Assembly: GCF_014851815.1 (NCBI RefSeq)
Contig: NZ_JACVAJ010000001.1
Coordinates: 1,302,001 to 1,366,000 of the forward strand
Direction of reading: 5' to 3'
DNA length: 64,000 bases
From: Pseudoxanthomonas sp. PXM01
Lineage (GTDB): Bacteria; Pseudomonadota; Gammaproteobacteria; Xanthomonadales; Xanthomonadaceae
Shown: piece after piece, positions 43,342-53,396 of the stretch
Layout: each line of letters starts with the position of its first letter
How positions within the stretch are numbered: position 1 is the first letter of the stretch
Made by a program: the position numbers and the translations under genes
The notes under the pieces: model-generated
The model's database searches: none
Told to the model about the DNA's origin: nothing
The model's input: only the letters and a program-made list of their open reading frames with translations

Positions 43342-44225
43342 CGCACCACGCCTCGCGCTGCCAGCGACAGCAAGTACTGGCCGTACCCGTTCTTGGCGAG
43401 TGGGGCCGCCAGCTTCTCGACCTGGGCGGCATCGATCCAGCCGTTGCCGAAAGCGATTTCTTCCGGACAGCAGACCCGGAGGCCCTGCCTCGCCTCGATG
43501 GTTTCGATGAAGTTCGAAGCCTCAAGAAGGGACTGATGCGTTCCTGTATCGAGCCACGCATGCCCGCGCCCCAGGGGCTGCAGGTGCAGGTTACCTGCAT
43601 CCAAGTACAGCCGGTTGAGGTCGGTGATCTCAAGCTCACCACGCGGTGAGGGCTTCAGCGAAGCAGCGTAGTCACTTGCATGCCCGTCATAGAAGTAGAG
43701 CCCGGTAACCGCGTAGTTGGAGCGTGGCGTGACTGGCTTTTCTTCGATGCCGACGACGCGTCCATCCTTGTCGAACTCGGCAACACCGTACCGCTCCGGA
43801 TCGTTGACCCAGTAACCGAACACAGTGGCACCCACGTCCCGTCCATCGGCACGCCGCAGCATTTCGGTGAACCCATGGCCGTAGAAAATGTTGTCGCCCA
43901 GCACCAAGCAACTGGGTTTTCCACCCACGAAGTCGCGGCCGATCAGGTAGGCCTGCGCCAATCCATCCGGGCTGGGCTGCATCGCGTACTGGATGTCCAT
44001 GCCCCACTGGGATCCATCGCCAAGCAGCGCCTGGAAAAGCGCCTGTTCGTGGGGCGTATTGATCACCAGTACTTCGCGGATGCCTGCCAACATCAGCACG
44101 CTGAGCGGGTAGTAGATCATCGGCTTGTCGTAGACCGGCAGCAATTGCTTGCTGATGGCCTGCGTCAGCGGATAGAGACGGGTGCCGGAACCGCCGGCGA
44201 GAATGATGCCCTTGCGCGTCGTCAT
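43338..44225 (-). CDS. rfbA: Glucose-1-phosphate thymidylyltransferase
   Basis: A 295-residue nucleotidyltransferase that makes dTDP-glucose from dTTP and glucose 1-phosphate. N-terminal signature [17 protein letters not shown] with [33 protein letters not shown] (metal-binding Asp); [41 protein letters not shown]. Usual length. It starts 15 bases after rfbB and overlaps rfbC. Confidence 0.96.
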   Translation of the reverse strand: MTTRKGIILAGGSGTRLYPLTQAISKQLLPVYDKPMIYYPLSVLMLAGIREVLVINTPHEQALFQALLGDGSQWGMDIQYAMQPSPDGLAQAYLIGRDFVGGKPSCLVLGDNIFYGHGFTEMLRRADGRDVGATVFGYWVNDPERYGVAEFDKDGRVVGIEEKPVTPRSNYAVTGLYFYDGHASDYAASLKPSPRGELEITDLNRLYLDAGNLHLQPLGRGHAWLDTGTHQSLLEASNFIETIEARQGLRVCCPEEIAFGNGWIDAAQVEKLAAPLAKNGYGQYLLSLAARGVVR

Positions 44226-44240
44226 GATCTTCCTGCGTCC

Positions 44241-45296
44241 TTAAGCAGCGGTACCGATGCGTTCCAGACGGTAACTGCCATCGAGGACGCGCTTCACCCA
44301 GTCCTGGTTGGACAGGTACCAGTCGACGGTCTCGCCGATGCCCTGCTCGAAGGTATATGCGGGCTCCCAGCCCAGCTCGTCACGCAGTTTTGATGCGTCG
44401 ATCGCGTAACGGCGATCATGTCCGGGCCGGTCGGCAACGAAGGTGATCTGGCTGCTGCGCGACTGACCGTCCTCGCGCGGAGCACGCGCATCAAGCAGCG
44501 CGCAAACCGTGTGCACTACCTCGATGTTCTGCTTCTCGGCGTTGCCTCCGACGTTGTAGGTCTCGCCCACACCACCCTTCTCGAGGACCGTGCGGATCGC
44601 ACTGCAATGGTCGCCGACGAACAACCAATCGCGGACGTTCTTGCCATCCCCGTACACCGGCAACGGTTCGCCGGCAAGCGCACGTGCGATGATCAGCGGG
44701 ATCAACTTCTCGGGAAAATGGTACGGGCCGTAGTTGTTCGAGCAATTGGTCGTCAGGACCGGCAGTCCATACGTATGGTGGAACGCGCGGACCAGGTGGT
44801 CCGATGCGGCCTTGGACGCCGAATACGGCGAATTGGGCGCATAGGGCGTGGTTTCGGTGAACTTGCCGGTGTCGCCGAGCGAACCATAGACCTCGTCGGT
44901 GGATACGTGCAGGAAACGGAACTGCTCGCGGCGCTCGCCTTGGAGCGCCTTCCAATAGTCGCGCGTCGCCTCGAGCAGCCCTAGCGTGCCCACGACATTG
45001 GTCTGGATGAACGCGCCGGGGCCGTCGATAGAGCGGTCCACGTGGCTCTCCGCAGCGAAGTTGACCACCGCATCGGGCTGGTGCTCAGCCAGTAATCGCA
45101 CTACCAGTTCGCGGTCGCCGATATCTCCCTGGGCGAACACATGCAACGGGTTGTCTTGTATGGACGCCAGCGTGTCCAGATTGCCCGCGTACGTCAGCGC
45201 ATCCAGGTTGATCACCTTGACGCCCTGCGCGACGGCGCGCAGGACAAAGTTCCCTCCAATGAAACCGGCGCCGCCGGTGACAAGCCACGTCGGCAT
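44241..45296 (-). CDS. rfbB: dTDP-glucose 4,6-dehydratase
   Basis: A 351-residue extended SDR enzyme, first committed step toward dTDP-L-rhamnose. NAD-binding [41 protein letters not shown] with the catalytic Asp-Glu; Y-S-A-S-K ([16 protein letters not shown]); [17 protein letters not shown]. First gene of the rhamnose operon. A gap of 62 bases separates it from the ssb stop; no separate promoter was identified. Confidence 0.96.
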   Translation of the reverse strand: MPTWLVTGGAGFIGGNFVLRAVAQGVKVINLDALTYAGNLDTLASIQDNPLHVFAQGDIGDRELVVRLLAEHQPDAVVNFAAESHVDRSIDGPGAFIQTNVVGTLGLLEATRDYWKALQGERREQFRFLHVSTDEVYGSLGDTGKFTETTPYAPNSPYSASKAASDHLVRAFHHTYGLPVLTTNCSNNYGPYHFPEKLIPLIIARALAGEPLPVYGDGKNVRDWLFVGDHCSAIRTVLEKGGVGETYNVGGNAEKQNIEVVHTVCALLDARAPREDGQSRSSQITFVADRPGHDRRYAIDASKLRDELGWEPAYTFEQGIGETVDWYLSNQDWVKRVLDGSYRLERIGTAA

Positions 45297-45358
45297 GTAC
45301 TGCTCCTTGAACTCAAATCGAAGTGTTATCGCTGCCGCATCAACCGGTCGCGCATCGA

Positions 45359-45856
45359 TCAGAACGGGATGTCGTCATCCGCGAAGTCGTCCATCGGCGC
45401 GGGCTGCGAAGCCGGTGCCGGCGCGGAACGGCGCTGGCCGCCGCCACCGCCCTGGTTGCCATAATCCTGCCGCGGCGCACGCGCCGGACGGTCGCCACCA
45501 CCGGACCCGCCACTGCCGCCTTCGCGGCCACCGAGCATCTGCATCTCGTCGGCGATGATGTCGGTGGAGTACTTCTCCTGCCCGTCCTGGCCGGTGTACT
45601 TGTCGTAGCGGATCGAGCCCTCGACGTACACCGAACTGCCCTTGCGCAGGTATTCGCCGGCGATCTCGCCGAGCTTGCCGAAGAACACCACGCGGTGCCA
45701 TTCGGTGCGTTCCTGCTGGTTGCCGTCCTTGTCCTTGCGCACGCTGGTGGTGGCCAGGCTGATCCGCGTGATCGCCATGCCGCCCTGCGTGTAGCGGGTT
45801 TCGGGGTCGTTGCCGAGGTTGCCGACCAGGATGACTTTGTTGATGCCGCGGGCCAT
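45359..45856 (-). CDS. ssb: Single-stranded DNA-binding protein
   Basis: A 165-residue SSB. N-terminal OB fold ([61 protein letters not shown]), a Gly/Arg/Pro-rich flexible linker from about residue 110, and the conserved acidic tip [10 protein letters not shown] that recruits replication and repair proteins. Works as a tetramer. Divergent from the prenyl synthase gene, with 153 bases between. Confidence 0.97.
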   Translation of the reverse strand: MARGINKVILVGNLGNDPETRYTQGGMAITRISLATTSVRKDKDGNQQERTEWHRVVFFGKLGEIAGEYLRKGSSVYVEGSIRYDKYTGQDGQEKYSTDIIADEMQMLGGREGGSGGSGGGDRPARAPRQDYGNQGGGGGQRRSAPAPASQPAPMDDFADDDIPF

Positions 45857-45977
45857 ATCGATATCCGTTCAGGGATGCCCACCGAGCGCGGGCAAAGACC
45901 AGTGAAGTATACCCGCCGGACCCCGGCCATCGGCCTTTCGCCACCTCTCATATAGGGCATTACCGCACCCGGACGCC

Positions 45978-45983
45978 TATAAT
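45978..45983 (+). promoter_or_regulatory. Consensus -10 box of the polyprenyl synthase gene
   Basis: A perfect TATAAT preceded by GCC lies 26 bases upstream of the ATG at 46010. The matching -35 region (GGGCAT at 17 bp) is poor. The leader would be only about 20 bases and shows no clear ribosome site. Confidence 0.5.
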
Positions 45984-46009
45984 TCCGTGACTTCCCGGCC
46001 CATCGTCCT

Positions 46010-47008
46010 ATGTCCGTCGTCGAATCGCCCCGCCCCGCCCTTAGCCTGTCCGGCATCCAATCGCTCGCCCAGGCCGACATGGCCGCCGTCGATGCCCTGA
46101 TCCGGGCGCGGCTGGCCTCAGACGTGGTGCTGATCAACCAGATCGCCGACCACATCATTTCGGCGGGTGGCAAACGCCTGCGGCCCATGCTGGTGGTGAT
46201 GGCCGGCCAGGCCTGCGGCCCGACCACGCCGGACCATCACCAGCTGGCGGCGATCATCGAGTTCATCCATACCTCCACCCTGCTGCACGACGACGTGGTG
46301 GATGAGTCCGACCTGCGCCGCGGCCGCAGTACGGCCAATGCGTTGTGGGGCAATGCACCCAGCGTGCTGGTCGGCGATTTCCTGTATTCGCGCAGTTTCC
46401 AGCTGATGGTGGAACTGGACCGCATGGACGTGATGCGTCTGCTGGCCGACACCACCAACCGCATCGCCGAAGGCGAGGTGCTGCAGTTGCTGCACGTTCA
46501 CAACCCGGATACCGATGAAGCCGCCTACCTGCGCGTGATCGAGCGCAAGACGGCCGTCCTGTTCGCCGCCGGCACCCAGCTGGGCGCCATGGCGTCGGGC
46601 GCGACCGGCAATGTCCCGCAGAAGCTCTACGATTACGGCATGGCGCTTGGCTACGCCTTCCAGATCGCCGACGACGTGCTCGATTACACGGCCGACGCCG
46701 AGGCGCTGGGCAAGAACCTGGGCGACGATCTGGCCGAAGGCAAGGCGACGCTGCCGCTGATCCACGCCATCCGCCATTCCGATGCGGCTGTCGCGAACCG
46801 CCTGCGCACCATCGTGCAGGAAGGCGATGCCGTCGCCATGCCCGAGGTGCTGGCCGCGATCCGCGCCACCGGCGGGCTGGACTACAGCCGCGAACGGGCT
46901 CACCACTACGCCACGCTGGCCGAACAGGCCCTCGACGGCCTGCCCGAATCCGAGGCCCTGGCCGCCCTCCGCGGCCTGGCGCGCTACGCGGTGGAACGCG
47001 GGCACTGA
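46010..47008 (+). CDS. ispB: Polyprenyl (octaprenyl) diphosphate synthase
   Basis: A 332-residue trans-prenyltransferase that elongates farnesyl diphosphate for the ubiquinone side chain. First Asp-rich motif LLHDDVVDESDLRRGR, second motif AFQIADDVLDYTAD, GGKRLRPMLVVMAG at the N-terminus and KNLGDDLAEGKATLPLIHAI. Usual length. No strong ribosome site precedes the ATG, and the conserved region begins about 20 residues in, so a slightly later start is possible. The chain length (octaprenyl) is inferred from the clade. Confidence 0.92.
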   Translation: MSVVESPRPALSLSGIQSLAQADMAAVDALIRARLASDVVLINQIADHIISAGGKRLRPMLVVMAGQACGPTTPDHHQLAAIIEFIHTSTLLHDDVVDESDLRRGRSTANALWGNAPSVLVGDFLYSRSFQLMVELDRMDVMRLLADTTNRIAEGEVLQLLHVHNPDTDEAAYLRVIERKTAVLFAAGTQLGAMASGATGNVPQKLYDYGMALGYAFQIADDVLDYTADAEALGKNLGDDLAEGKATLPLIHAIRHSDAAVANRLRTIVQEGDAVAMPEVLAAIRATGGLDYSRERAHHYATLAEQALDGLPESEALAALRGLARYAVERGH

Positions 47009-47021
47009 CCCGCGCCGCGCA

Positions 47022-47804
47022 TCACTTCGCGAAAACCTCGTCGAAGAAGTCCGCCATCATCCGGTAGGCGCGCTTGGCCGATCGCTCGTGGTAGACGCAG
47101 CCCGGCGGATTCTGCGCGTCGGATTCGGCGAAGCAATGCACCGCGCCACTGAAGTTCACGAACTGCCAGTCGGCCCCGGCCTTGCGCATCTCGTCCTGAA
47201 ACGCGCTGATCTCTGCGTCCGACACGTAAGTGTCGTCGCCACCGTTGAGCACCAGCACCGGCGTCTTCACCGGCACCGTCGCCGGCAGGTCGGTCGCCAG
47301 GCCGCCGTGCAGGCTGACCACGCCGGCGAGCGCGTCGCCGGCACGCACCAGCTCCAGCACCGTGCTGCCGCCGAAACAGTAGCCGAACGCACCGATGCGC
47401 GCGCGGTCCACCAGCGTGGCCGGCTGCTGCTTCAACACCTCGACCGCCTTCTGGACGCGCGCGCGCAGCTTGGGGCGATCGGCACGCATCGCGGTCGCGA
47501 CCGGGCCTGCTTCGGCGTCGGTCTTCGGACGGACGCCCTTGCCGTAGACGTCGGCGACCAGCACCACATAGTCGTCGCCGGCGACGAGGTGCGCCTTCTC
47601 GATGGCGGAATCGTTGACCCCTTTCCAGTTGGGCACCATCACCAGGCCCGGACGCGGGGTCTTCACGCTGTCGTCGTAAACGAGGTGGCCGGAGAACGTG
47701 TCGCCTCCGATCTTCCATTCGACCGGTTTGGCGACGGGCGCCGCGAGCAGTGCCGGCGACCACAGCAGGGACAGCAGGCAGGGCAGCAACAGGCGATGGC
47801 GCAT
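47022..47804 (-). CDS. Exported dienelactone hydrolase family protein
   Basis: A 260-residue alpha/beta hydrolase with a signal peptide (MRHRLLLPCLLSLLWSPALLAAP). The Cys nucleophile is in FGYCFGGSTVLELV, Asp in LNGGDDTYVSDAE and His in FSGAVHCFAES. PGLVMVPNWKGVNDSAIEKA is typical. DLH-family members cleave cyclic esters, but the true substrate of these periplasmic forms is unknown. GAGGAA lies 8 nt before the ATG. It lies 71 bases after murD2, last of the minus-strand cell-wall block, so a link to envelope metabolism is possible but unproven. Confidence 0.85.
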   Translation of the reverse strand: MRHRLLLPCLLSLLWSPALLAAPVAKPVEWKIGGDTFSGHLVYDDSVKTPRPGLVMVPNWKGVNDSAIEKAHLVAGDDYVVLVADVYGKGVRPKTDAEAGPVATAMRADRPKLRARVQKAVEVLKQQPATLVDRARIGAFGYCFGGSTVLELVRAGDALAGVVSLHGGLATDLPATVPVKTPVLVLNGGDDTYVSDAEISAFQDEMRKAGADWQFVNFSGAVHCFAESDAQNPPGCVYHERSAKRAYRMMADFFDEVFAK

Positions 47805-47875
47805 GGCGGGTTCCTCGTGGGGGACCTGCCGAGTGTAAGACCGAACGCGTGCGACGGCGTTGACCGTTCCCGTCG

Positions 47876-49279
47876 TCAGGCGATGCCCAGACCGGGAATC
47901 GCGGTGATGTCGTCCGGGTCGAAGTCCGCCAGCTCGGCGAAGTGCCGTCCGCGCGCCACGTAGTCGCGGTACTGACCGAAGCTCGGCGCGCCGGGCGACA
48001 GCAGCACGACGCCCTCGGCCCCCAACGAGGCGCGGGCGGCGGCGACCGCCTGCGGCAACGTCTCCGCCTGCTGCAGCGCAAAGCCACCCTCGCCCGCCAT
48101 CGGCACCAACAGGTCGTGGATACGGGGACCGTTGGCGCCCATCGTGATGATCGTGTGCGGAGCCTGCTCGCGCATATGCGCCGCGAAATCCGACCAGTCC
48201 ACGCCACGGTCGTGGCCGCCGACCAGCAGCGCGATGCGGCGACCGGCAAAGCACTCCAGCGCCGCCAGCGTGGCATGCGGGGTGGTGCTGATCGAGTCGT
48301 TGACCCAGGTGATGCCGTCGCGCGTGCCCATCGTCTGCAGACGGTTCGGCAGCGGGCGGAACGACTGCGCGTGCGCGGCCAGCGGCAGCGCATCGATGCC
48401 GGCCGCTTCCAGCGCCGTCAGTACGGCGCACAGGTTGCCGCGGTTGTGGCGTCCCGGCAGTGGCAGTGGCCGCGTATCCATGACGAAGACATCGCCGCGA
48501 TACAGGTCGTCCTCGCGCAGGTGCCAGCCGTCTTCGCGATTGAACCAACGCACCTTGCTGCATGGCAGGTCCAGCGCAGCCAGGCGCGGATCGGCGACAT
48601 TCAGCACCGCGATGCGGGGGTGCGCGTCGGTGACCAGCTTCAGCTTGTCCTCGACGTAACGCGCTTCGCTGCCGTGCCAGTCCAGGTGCTCCGGAAACAG
48701 GTTCAGCACGACGGCCACGTCGGGACGTGCGCCGCTCGCCGCGACATCGCCGGTCTGGTAACTCGACAGCTCGATGGCCCAGGCATAGGGCGCCGGCTGC
48801 GGATCCAGCACCTCCAGCAGCGGCAGGCCGATGTTGCCGGCCAGCGCAGTGCGACGCCCAGAGGCGCGCAACAGGTGCGCCAGCAACGAGGTTGTCGTGC
48901 TCTTGCCCTTGGTGCCGGTGACGCAGAACGTGCGGGGAACGATGCCGTCGTCTCCCGCGTGCTCGGCGAACCACAGGCTGGTGCCGCCGATGAAACGCGT
49001 ACCCGACGCCGCGGCCGACAACGCTGCCGGGCTGTTAGGGCTGATGCCCGGCGACTTGATGACGACCTCGAACGCCGACAACCGCTCGGCGGTCGCCTGC
49101 GTTTCGATCAAAAGCTCCGAATCCTCCAACGCGGCGGCCTCGATCGCTTCCGCGTCGCTGCAGAACAGCGTCAGCGGCAGCGTCTGCAGTCGCCCGCGGA
49201 TCGCCTGATACGCGGCGCGGCCTTCGCGGCCCCAGCCCCACAGCGCGACCCGCTTGCCCTCAAGCTGCGAAATTCGCAC
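47876..49279 (-). CDS. murD2: UDP-MurNAc-L-Ala:L-glutamate ligase (MurD2)
   Basis: A 467-residue Mur ligase related to MurD. N-terminal UDP-binding region ([38 protein letters not shown]), ATP P-loop [20 protein letters not shown] (residues about 118-137), [23 protein letters not shown] with the catalytic Glu-His, and C-terminal [16 protein letters not shown] and GGHDRGVDW. In Xanthomonas, MurD2 adds L-Glu rather than D-Glu to UDP-MurNAc-L-Ala; the adjacent MurL then epimerises the Glu. The gene pair is what separates this from ordinary MurD. GTG start with GGAG 8 nt upstream; it overlaps the 3' end of murL by 20 bases. Confidence 0.88.
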   Translation of the reverse strand: MRISQLEGKRVALWGWGREGRAAYQAIRGRLQTLPLTLFCSDAEAIEAAALEDSELLIETQATAERLSAFEVVIKSPGISPNSPAALSAAASGTRFIGGTSLWFAEHAGDDGIVPRTFCVTGTKGKSTTTSLLAHLLRASGRRTALAGNIGLPLLEVLDPQPAPYAWAIELSSYQTGDVAASGARPDVAVVLNLFPEHLDWHGSEARYVEDKLKLVTDAHPRIAVLNVADPRLAALDLPCSKVRWFNREDGWHLREDDLYRGDVFVMDTRPLPLPGRHNRGNLCAVLTALEAAGIDALPLAAHAQSFRPLPNRLQTMGTRDGITWVNDSISTTPHATLAALECFAGRRIALLVGGHDRGVDWSDFAAHMREQAPHTIITMGANGPRIHDLLVPMAGEGGFALQQAETLPQAVAAARASLGAEGVVLLSPGAPSFGQYRDYVARGRHFAELADFDPDDITAIPGLGIA

Positions 49280-50615
49280 GCAGGCGCTCCCACAGCGCGG
49301 CAGGAACGCGGTGCTCGCCACCGATCTCCAGCAGCGGCGCCACCACGAGTTCGGCGGCATCGAGCTGCGGGCGGATCTCGTGGTTGAAACGCGCGACGAT
49401 CGCGTCTTCGCGCCATTCCGGGCGGTCACCCAGCGTCGCCATGGCCGCGCGCGACTCCTGGCCTTCGCCGACGCACTCGAACGGCTTGTGGTCCTGGTAC
49501 TCCAGCAGCGCGTCGAAGCCGCCCGTCTGGTTGACGTCGTCCAGCAGGTTGCGGCCGAAGATGCCGACCAGCCGCGGCTTTGGCATGAACGGCGCCAGCG
49601 CCAGGAACACGAAATGGCACTTCGGGCACACGCCGCACCAGCGATTGGTCGGGCGCTCGCCGAGCAGGTGGAAATTACGATTGCAGCTGGAGAAATGCGC
49701 GTCGTAGTGGTCGGTCCGCGCGAACTGCCGCGCCACTGCCAGCTCCGACAGCGGGCGCAGTAGCGAGTAGTAATGCAGGTCGGCGGCGACATGCGATTGC
49801 ACGAACTCGCCGAACGCCTGCTCGAACGCCCACCCCTTCGACCACTGGTGGTTCACTTCGCCGGTACCCGGGATCATGCTGCCGTAGCTGGCCGAGCGTT
49901 CGTTGGAGAACACCACCTGGTCCACGCCGTGCAGCAGCGCGGCCAGCACCATGATGGCCGAGTTGATCGCGGTGACCGGGATATGCCCGTTCCACGCGCC
50001 CTGGCGGTTGTACTCGAACAATTCCGGCGCCAGCGCGCGGCCGATGTTGAGCGTCGGCAGTCCGGTGCGGGCGGCGCAGGCCGCGATCAGCTGCGAACCG
50101 CCGATCCAGGTCACCGTCTGGTCGACGCCGGCGCCACGCAGCGCTTCGATGCTGACCAGCGAATCCTTGCCGCCACCGATGGCGACCAGCGCATGCTCGT
50201 CCAGTCCCGCGGCGGGCGCAGCCGGTTGCGCCGGGGCGCCGACCGGGAAACGCACGCGACCGTGCAGGCTCAGCCCGTTGCGGTAGGCGAACTCGCCAAG
50301 TCCATGCACGTACACCTGTTCCATCAGCACCGCCGTCGCCGCATCGATGGCATAGCCGTCGATGCGGATCTCGTTCGGCACCGCCGCCTTGTAGTAGCTG
50401 ACGCCAGTGATCAGGTGCAGCAGCCGCACCGCCTGTTCGACGGCCTGGGCGCGCGCAGCGTCCAGCGTGAACGGCGCGCCCGGGATGGTCACCGTCTCGG
50501 TCAGCTCCGGGCCGTCGTCGAAAGCGTAGACCAGCCTCGCCACGCCGCTGTCCGCCTCGAAGGAACAGCGGACAAAACGGAAGGTACGGATGCTGGATTT
50601 GTCGAACGTCGTCAT
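49260..50615 (-). CDS. murL: UDP-MurNAc-L-Ala-L-Glu epimerase (MurL)
   Basis: A 451-residue enzyme that, with ATP, converts the L-Glu of UDP-MurNAc-L-Ala-L-Glu to D-Glu, replacing glutamate racemase. An N-terminal beta-rich domain is followed by a PP-loop-like ATP site ([17 protein letters not shown], residues 147-152) and [15 protein letters not shown]. Then come [35 protein letters not shown] and a Cys cluster [16 protein letters not shown] (C327, C330, C333). The protein and its partnership with murD2 match the pathway reported from Xanthomonas oryzae. Lies 66 bases after lysAC, same strand. A GTG nine codons upstream is an alternative start. Confidence 0.9.
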   Translation of the reverse strand: MTTFDKSSIRTFRFVRCSFEADSGVARLVYAFDDGPELTETVTIPGAPFTLDAARAQAVEQAVRLLHLITGVSYYKAAVPNEIRIDGYAIDAATAVLMEQVYVHGLGEFAYRNGLSLHGRVRFPVGAPAQPAAPAAGLDEHALVAIGGGKDSLVSIEALRGAGVDQTVTWIGGSQLIAACAARTGLPTLNIGRALAPELFEYNRQGAWNGHIPVTAINSAIMVLAALLHGVDQVVFSNERSASYGSMIPGTGEVNHQWSKGWAFEQAFGEFVQSHVAADLHYYSLLRPLSELAVARQFARTDHYDAHFSSCNRNFHLLGERPTNRWCGVCPKCHFVFLALAPFMPKPRLVGIFGRNLLDDVNQTGGFDALLEYQDHKPFECVGEGQESRAAMATLGDRPEWREDAIVARFNHEIRPQLDAAELVVAPLLEIGGEHRVPAALWERLRANFAA

Positions 50616-50681
50616 GCGTGATCCAAGGAAGAAGCCGCCCACCGTCTTTGGCAGGCAATACGGTGAAGAACAAATATCGCG

Positions 50682-53309
50682 TCAGCCCGCCGCATCGCCG
50701 CCGACGCCTTCGATGACGTCTTCGCCGGGCAGACCGCGCAGGTTGTAATGGCTGGCCATCACGTAGCCGTAGGCACCAGCATCGGAGAACAGCAGCACAT
50801 CGCCTTCCGCCGTCGCCGAGGCAAGCTTGCGGCGCTTGCCGAAGATGTCGCTCGACTCGCAGATCGGGCCGACCACATCGAACGGCTCCTGTTCGGTGTC
50901 GTCCAGGCGCGACAGGTTGGCCACGTCGTGCCACGCGTCGTACAGCGCCGGGCGGATGAGCGTGTGCATGCCGGCATCGCTGCCGACACGGCGGATGCCG
51001 AGCTTCTCCACGACCTGCGTGACGTGGGCCAGCAGGACGCCCGACTCCGCCACCAGGTAGCGGCCAGGCTCGATCACCAGTTGGTAGGCCGGATAGGCCG
51101 CCTTGATCGCGGCGAGGCCTTCGCCCCACGCCGCCAGGTCGAACGGCTCGTCGCCCTCGGTGTAGGGAATCGGCAGGCCACCGCCGATGTCGATGGTCTC
51201 GATGGTGCCGATCTGGTCGGCCAGCCCACCGAGTTCGTCGGCGATCTGGTTCCAGTGCTGCGCGCTTTCCACGCCACTGCCCAGGTGGGCGTGCAAGCCG
51301 GTGATGCGTGCGTCGATCGCACGCGCCGCCGCCAGGAATTCGTCCAGCTTGGCCAACGGCAGGCCGAACTTCGAGGTCTTGCCTCCCGTCTTGACCTTGT
51401 CGTGGTGGCCGTCGCCGCGACCCAGGTCCACGCGCAGCCACAGCCGGCGTCCGCGGAACACCTCCGGCCACTGCTGCAACGCTTCCACATTGTCGAGCGT
51501 GACGTTGATGCCGCGCTCCAGTGCGAAGGCGTACTCCGCGCGCGGCGCGAAGCTCGGGGTGAACAGCACGCGCTCCATCGGCAGCGACGGCGCGATCTCG
51601 AATACGCGTTCCAGTTCACCCTGCGACACGCACTCCAGCCCGAAGCCTTCCTCCACCAGCGTGCGCAGGATGGCCGGATGCGAGTTGGCCTTGATGGCGA
51701 AGAAGCGCCGGTCGACGGCACCGATCGCGGCGAGCGCACGTGCGCGAGCGCGGACGACATCCAGGTTGTAGGCATAGCGCGGCGTATCGCCCTGCGCCAG
51801 CGACAGCAGCTTCTCACGGGCGGCCGGCAGGCTCCACCAGCGCACGCCACGCTGGCGCACGGCGCCGTTGATCTCGCGCCAGCTGGGCCCGAACACGCTG
51901 GCCTCGTCGGCCGGCATCGCGCCGCTTTCGATCAGGGCTTCGTGCAGCAGCGGCAGCATGCCATCGGCGTCGGCCTCGTCGATGACGAAGGTCAGGTTGA
52001 GGTCGTTCGACGACTGCGAGATCAAGTGCACGCGTTCGCGGCCGAACATCGCCCAGACGTCGGACAGTTTGTGCAGCAGCGAGCGCATGCCACGGCCGAC
52101 CAGGGTGATGGCGGTGCACGGTGCGATCACCTTGACGCGGCAGATTTCCGCCAGGTCCGCCGACAGCGCGGCCAGCACGTCGGTGTTGACCAGGTTCTCG
52201 CTGGGGTCCAGCGACACGGTGACGTTGGTCTCCGACGAACCGATCAGGTCCACCGACAACCCGTGCTTCTTGAAGCGCGCGAACACATCGGCCAGGAAGC
52301 CGACCTGCTGCCACATGCCGATGCCTTCCATCGACACCAGCACGATGCCGTTGCGGCGGCTGACCGCCTTCACGCCCGGCACGGTAACGGCATTGCCGTC
52401 GATCGTCGTGCCCGGCAACTCCGGACGCTCGGTATCCAGGATCGCCATCGCCACGCCGGCGTCGCGACAGGGCTTGATCGAGCGCGGATGCAGCACCTTG
52501 GCCCCTGTGGTCGCGATTTCCTGCGCTTCGTAGTAGTCCAGGCGCGTCAGCAGGCGTGCATCCGGCACCTCGCGCGGATTGGCGCTGAACATGCCGGGGA
52601 CGTCCGTCCAGATTTCCACGCGCTGCGCACCCAGCAGGGCACCGAAGTATGCCGCCGAGGTGTCCGAGCCGCCGCGACCGAGGATGGCGGTGCCGCCATC
52701 GGCATGACGTGAGATGAAGCCCTGCGTCAGCAGCATCGCCGCCGGCTGGCCGGCAAAGGCGCGGCGCCAGTCCTGGTCGGGTGCGGTGTTGCACGACACC
52801 GACAGCCGCTGCGCCCACGGGCTCTGGTTGGGCAGGAAGTTGGCCTGCAGCCAGTGGCGCGCGTCGACCCAGCCGAAGTCCAGCCCCTGCGCGCGCAGGT
52901 AGGCGACACCCACCGTGGACGACAGCAGTTCGCCCTGCCCCAGCACCTCGGCCTGCCAGTCGAGCGTGCGACTGGCAGCACGCGGATCGTTCAGCAGGTT
53001 GCGTAATGCGGCGAGGCGTTCGCCCAGCACCGCGTCGGCGTCGAGCTCCAGTTCGGCGAGGAACTCGCGGTGGCGCTGTTCCAACTTCGCCACCCGTTCC
53101 GCACTGTCCGCCGCACCATCGGCGATGGCCGTCAGTTCGTTGGTCACGCCGGACAGGGCCGACACCACCACGAGGATGCGGGCGCCGTTCTCCTCCGCGC
53201 GTTTCTTCGCCAGCGTACCGATCGTGTTCCAGCGGTGGCGGCGCGACACCGAGGTGCCGCCGAACTTGAGGACGATCCAACGATCAGACGCAGGGGTGGC
53301 AGAGGGCAT
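50682..53309 (-). CDS. Bifunctional aspartate kinase / diaminopimelate decarboxylase
   Basis: An 875-residue fusion. Residues 1-about 470 are aspartokinase: VLKFGGTSVSRRHRW, LGRGGSDTSAAYFGALLGAQRVEIWTDVPGM, two ACT-type repeats (ISMEGIG-like VSMEGIGMWQQVGFLADVF, ITLVGRGMRSLLHKLSDVW). Residues about 490-875 are PLP-dependent LysA: FFAIKANSHPAILRTL with the lysine, HLGSGVESAQHWNQIADELGG, ETIDIGGGLPIPYTEGDEPF, EPGRYLVAESGVLL, GPICESSDIFGK, SDAGAYGYVMASHYN. The first and last enzymes of lysine biosynthesis are joined, a fusion known in Xanthomonadaceae. No ribosome site is obvious before the ATG. It is probably the first gene of the block with murL-murD2-dlh. Confidence 0.95.
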   Translation of the reverse strand: MPSATPASDRWIVLKFGGTSVSRRHRWNTIGTLAKKRAEENGARILVVVSALSGVTNELTAIADGAADSAERVAKLEQRHREFLAELELDADAVLGERLAALRNLLNDPRAASRTLDWQAEVLGQGELLSSTVGVAYLRAQGLDFGWVDARHWLQANFLPNQSPWAQRLSVSCNTAPDQDWRRAFAGQPAAMLLTQGFISRHADGGTAILGRGGSDTSAAYFGALLGAQRVEIWTDVPGMFSANPREVPDARLLTRLDYYEAQEIATTGAKVLHPRSIKPCRDAGVAMAILDTERPELPGTTIDGNAVTVPGVKAVSRRNGIVLVSMEGIGMWQQVGFLADVFARFKKHGLSVDLIGSSETNVTVSLDPSENLVNTDVLAALSADLAEICRVKVIAPCTAITLVGRGMRSLLHKLSDVWAMFGRERVHLISQSSNDLNLTFVIDEADADGMLPLLHEALIESGAMPADEASVFGPSWREINGAVRQRGVRWWSLPAAREKLLSLAQGDTPRYAYNLDVVRARARALAAIGAVDRRFFAIKANSHPAILRTLVEEGFGLECVSQGELERVFEIAPSLPMERVLFTPSFAPRAEYAFALERGINVTLDNVEALQQWPEVFRGRRLWLRVDLGRGDGHHDKVKTGGKTSKFGLPLAKLDEFLAAARAIDARITGLHAHLGSGVESAQHWNQIADELGGLADQIGTIETIDIGGGLPIPYTEGDEPFDLAAWGEGLAAIKAAYPAYQLVIEPGRYLVAESGVLLAHVTQVVEKLGIRRVGSDAGMHTLIRPALYDAWHDVANLSRLDDTEQEPFDVVGPICESSDIFGKRRKLASATAEGDVLLFSDAGAYGYVMASHYNLRGLPGEDVIEGVGGDAAG

Positions 53310-53396
53310 GGATAGAATGGGGTGGGATGCCCGAACCCTTCGGGCGTGAACCGTCGATTCTAGCCCAAGCTTCCGGGCCCGGCCGGACCGTACCGC

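Noticed and set aside
41879..45296. Possible horizontally acquired LPS segment
   Set aside because: rfb loci are often exchanged, and rfbA looked slightly less GC-rich by eye, but I could not compute composition and the genes are ordinary, intact and operonic.
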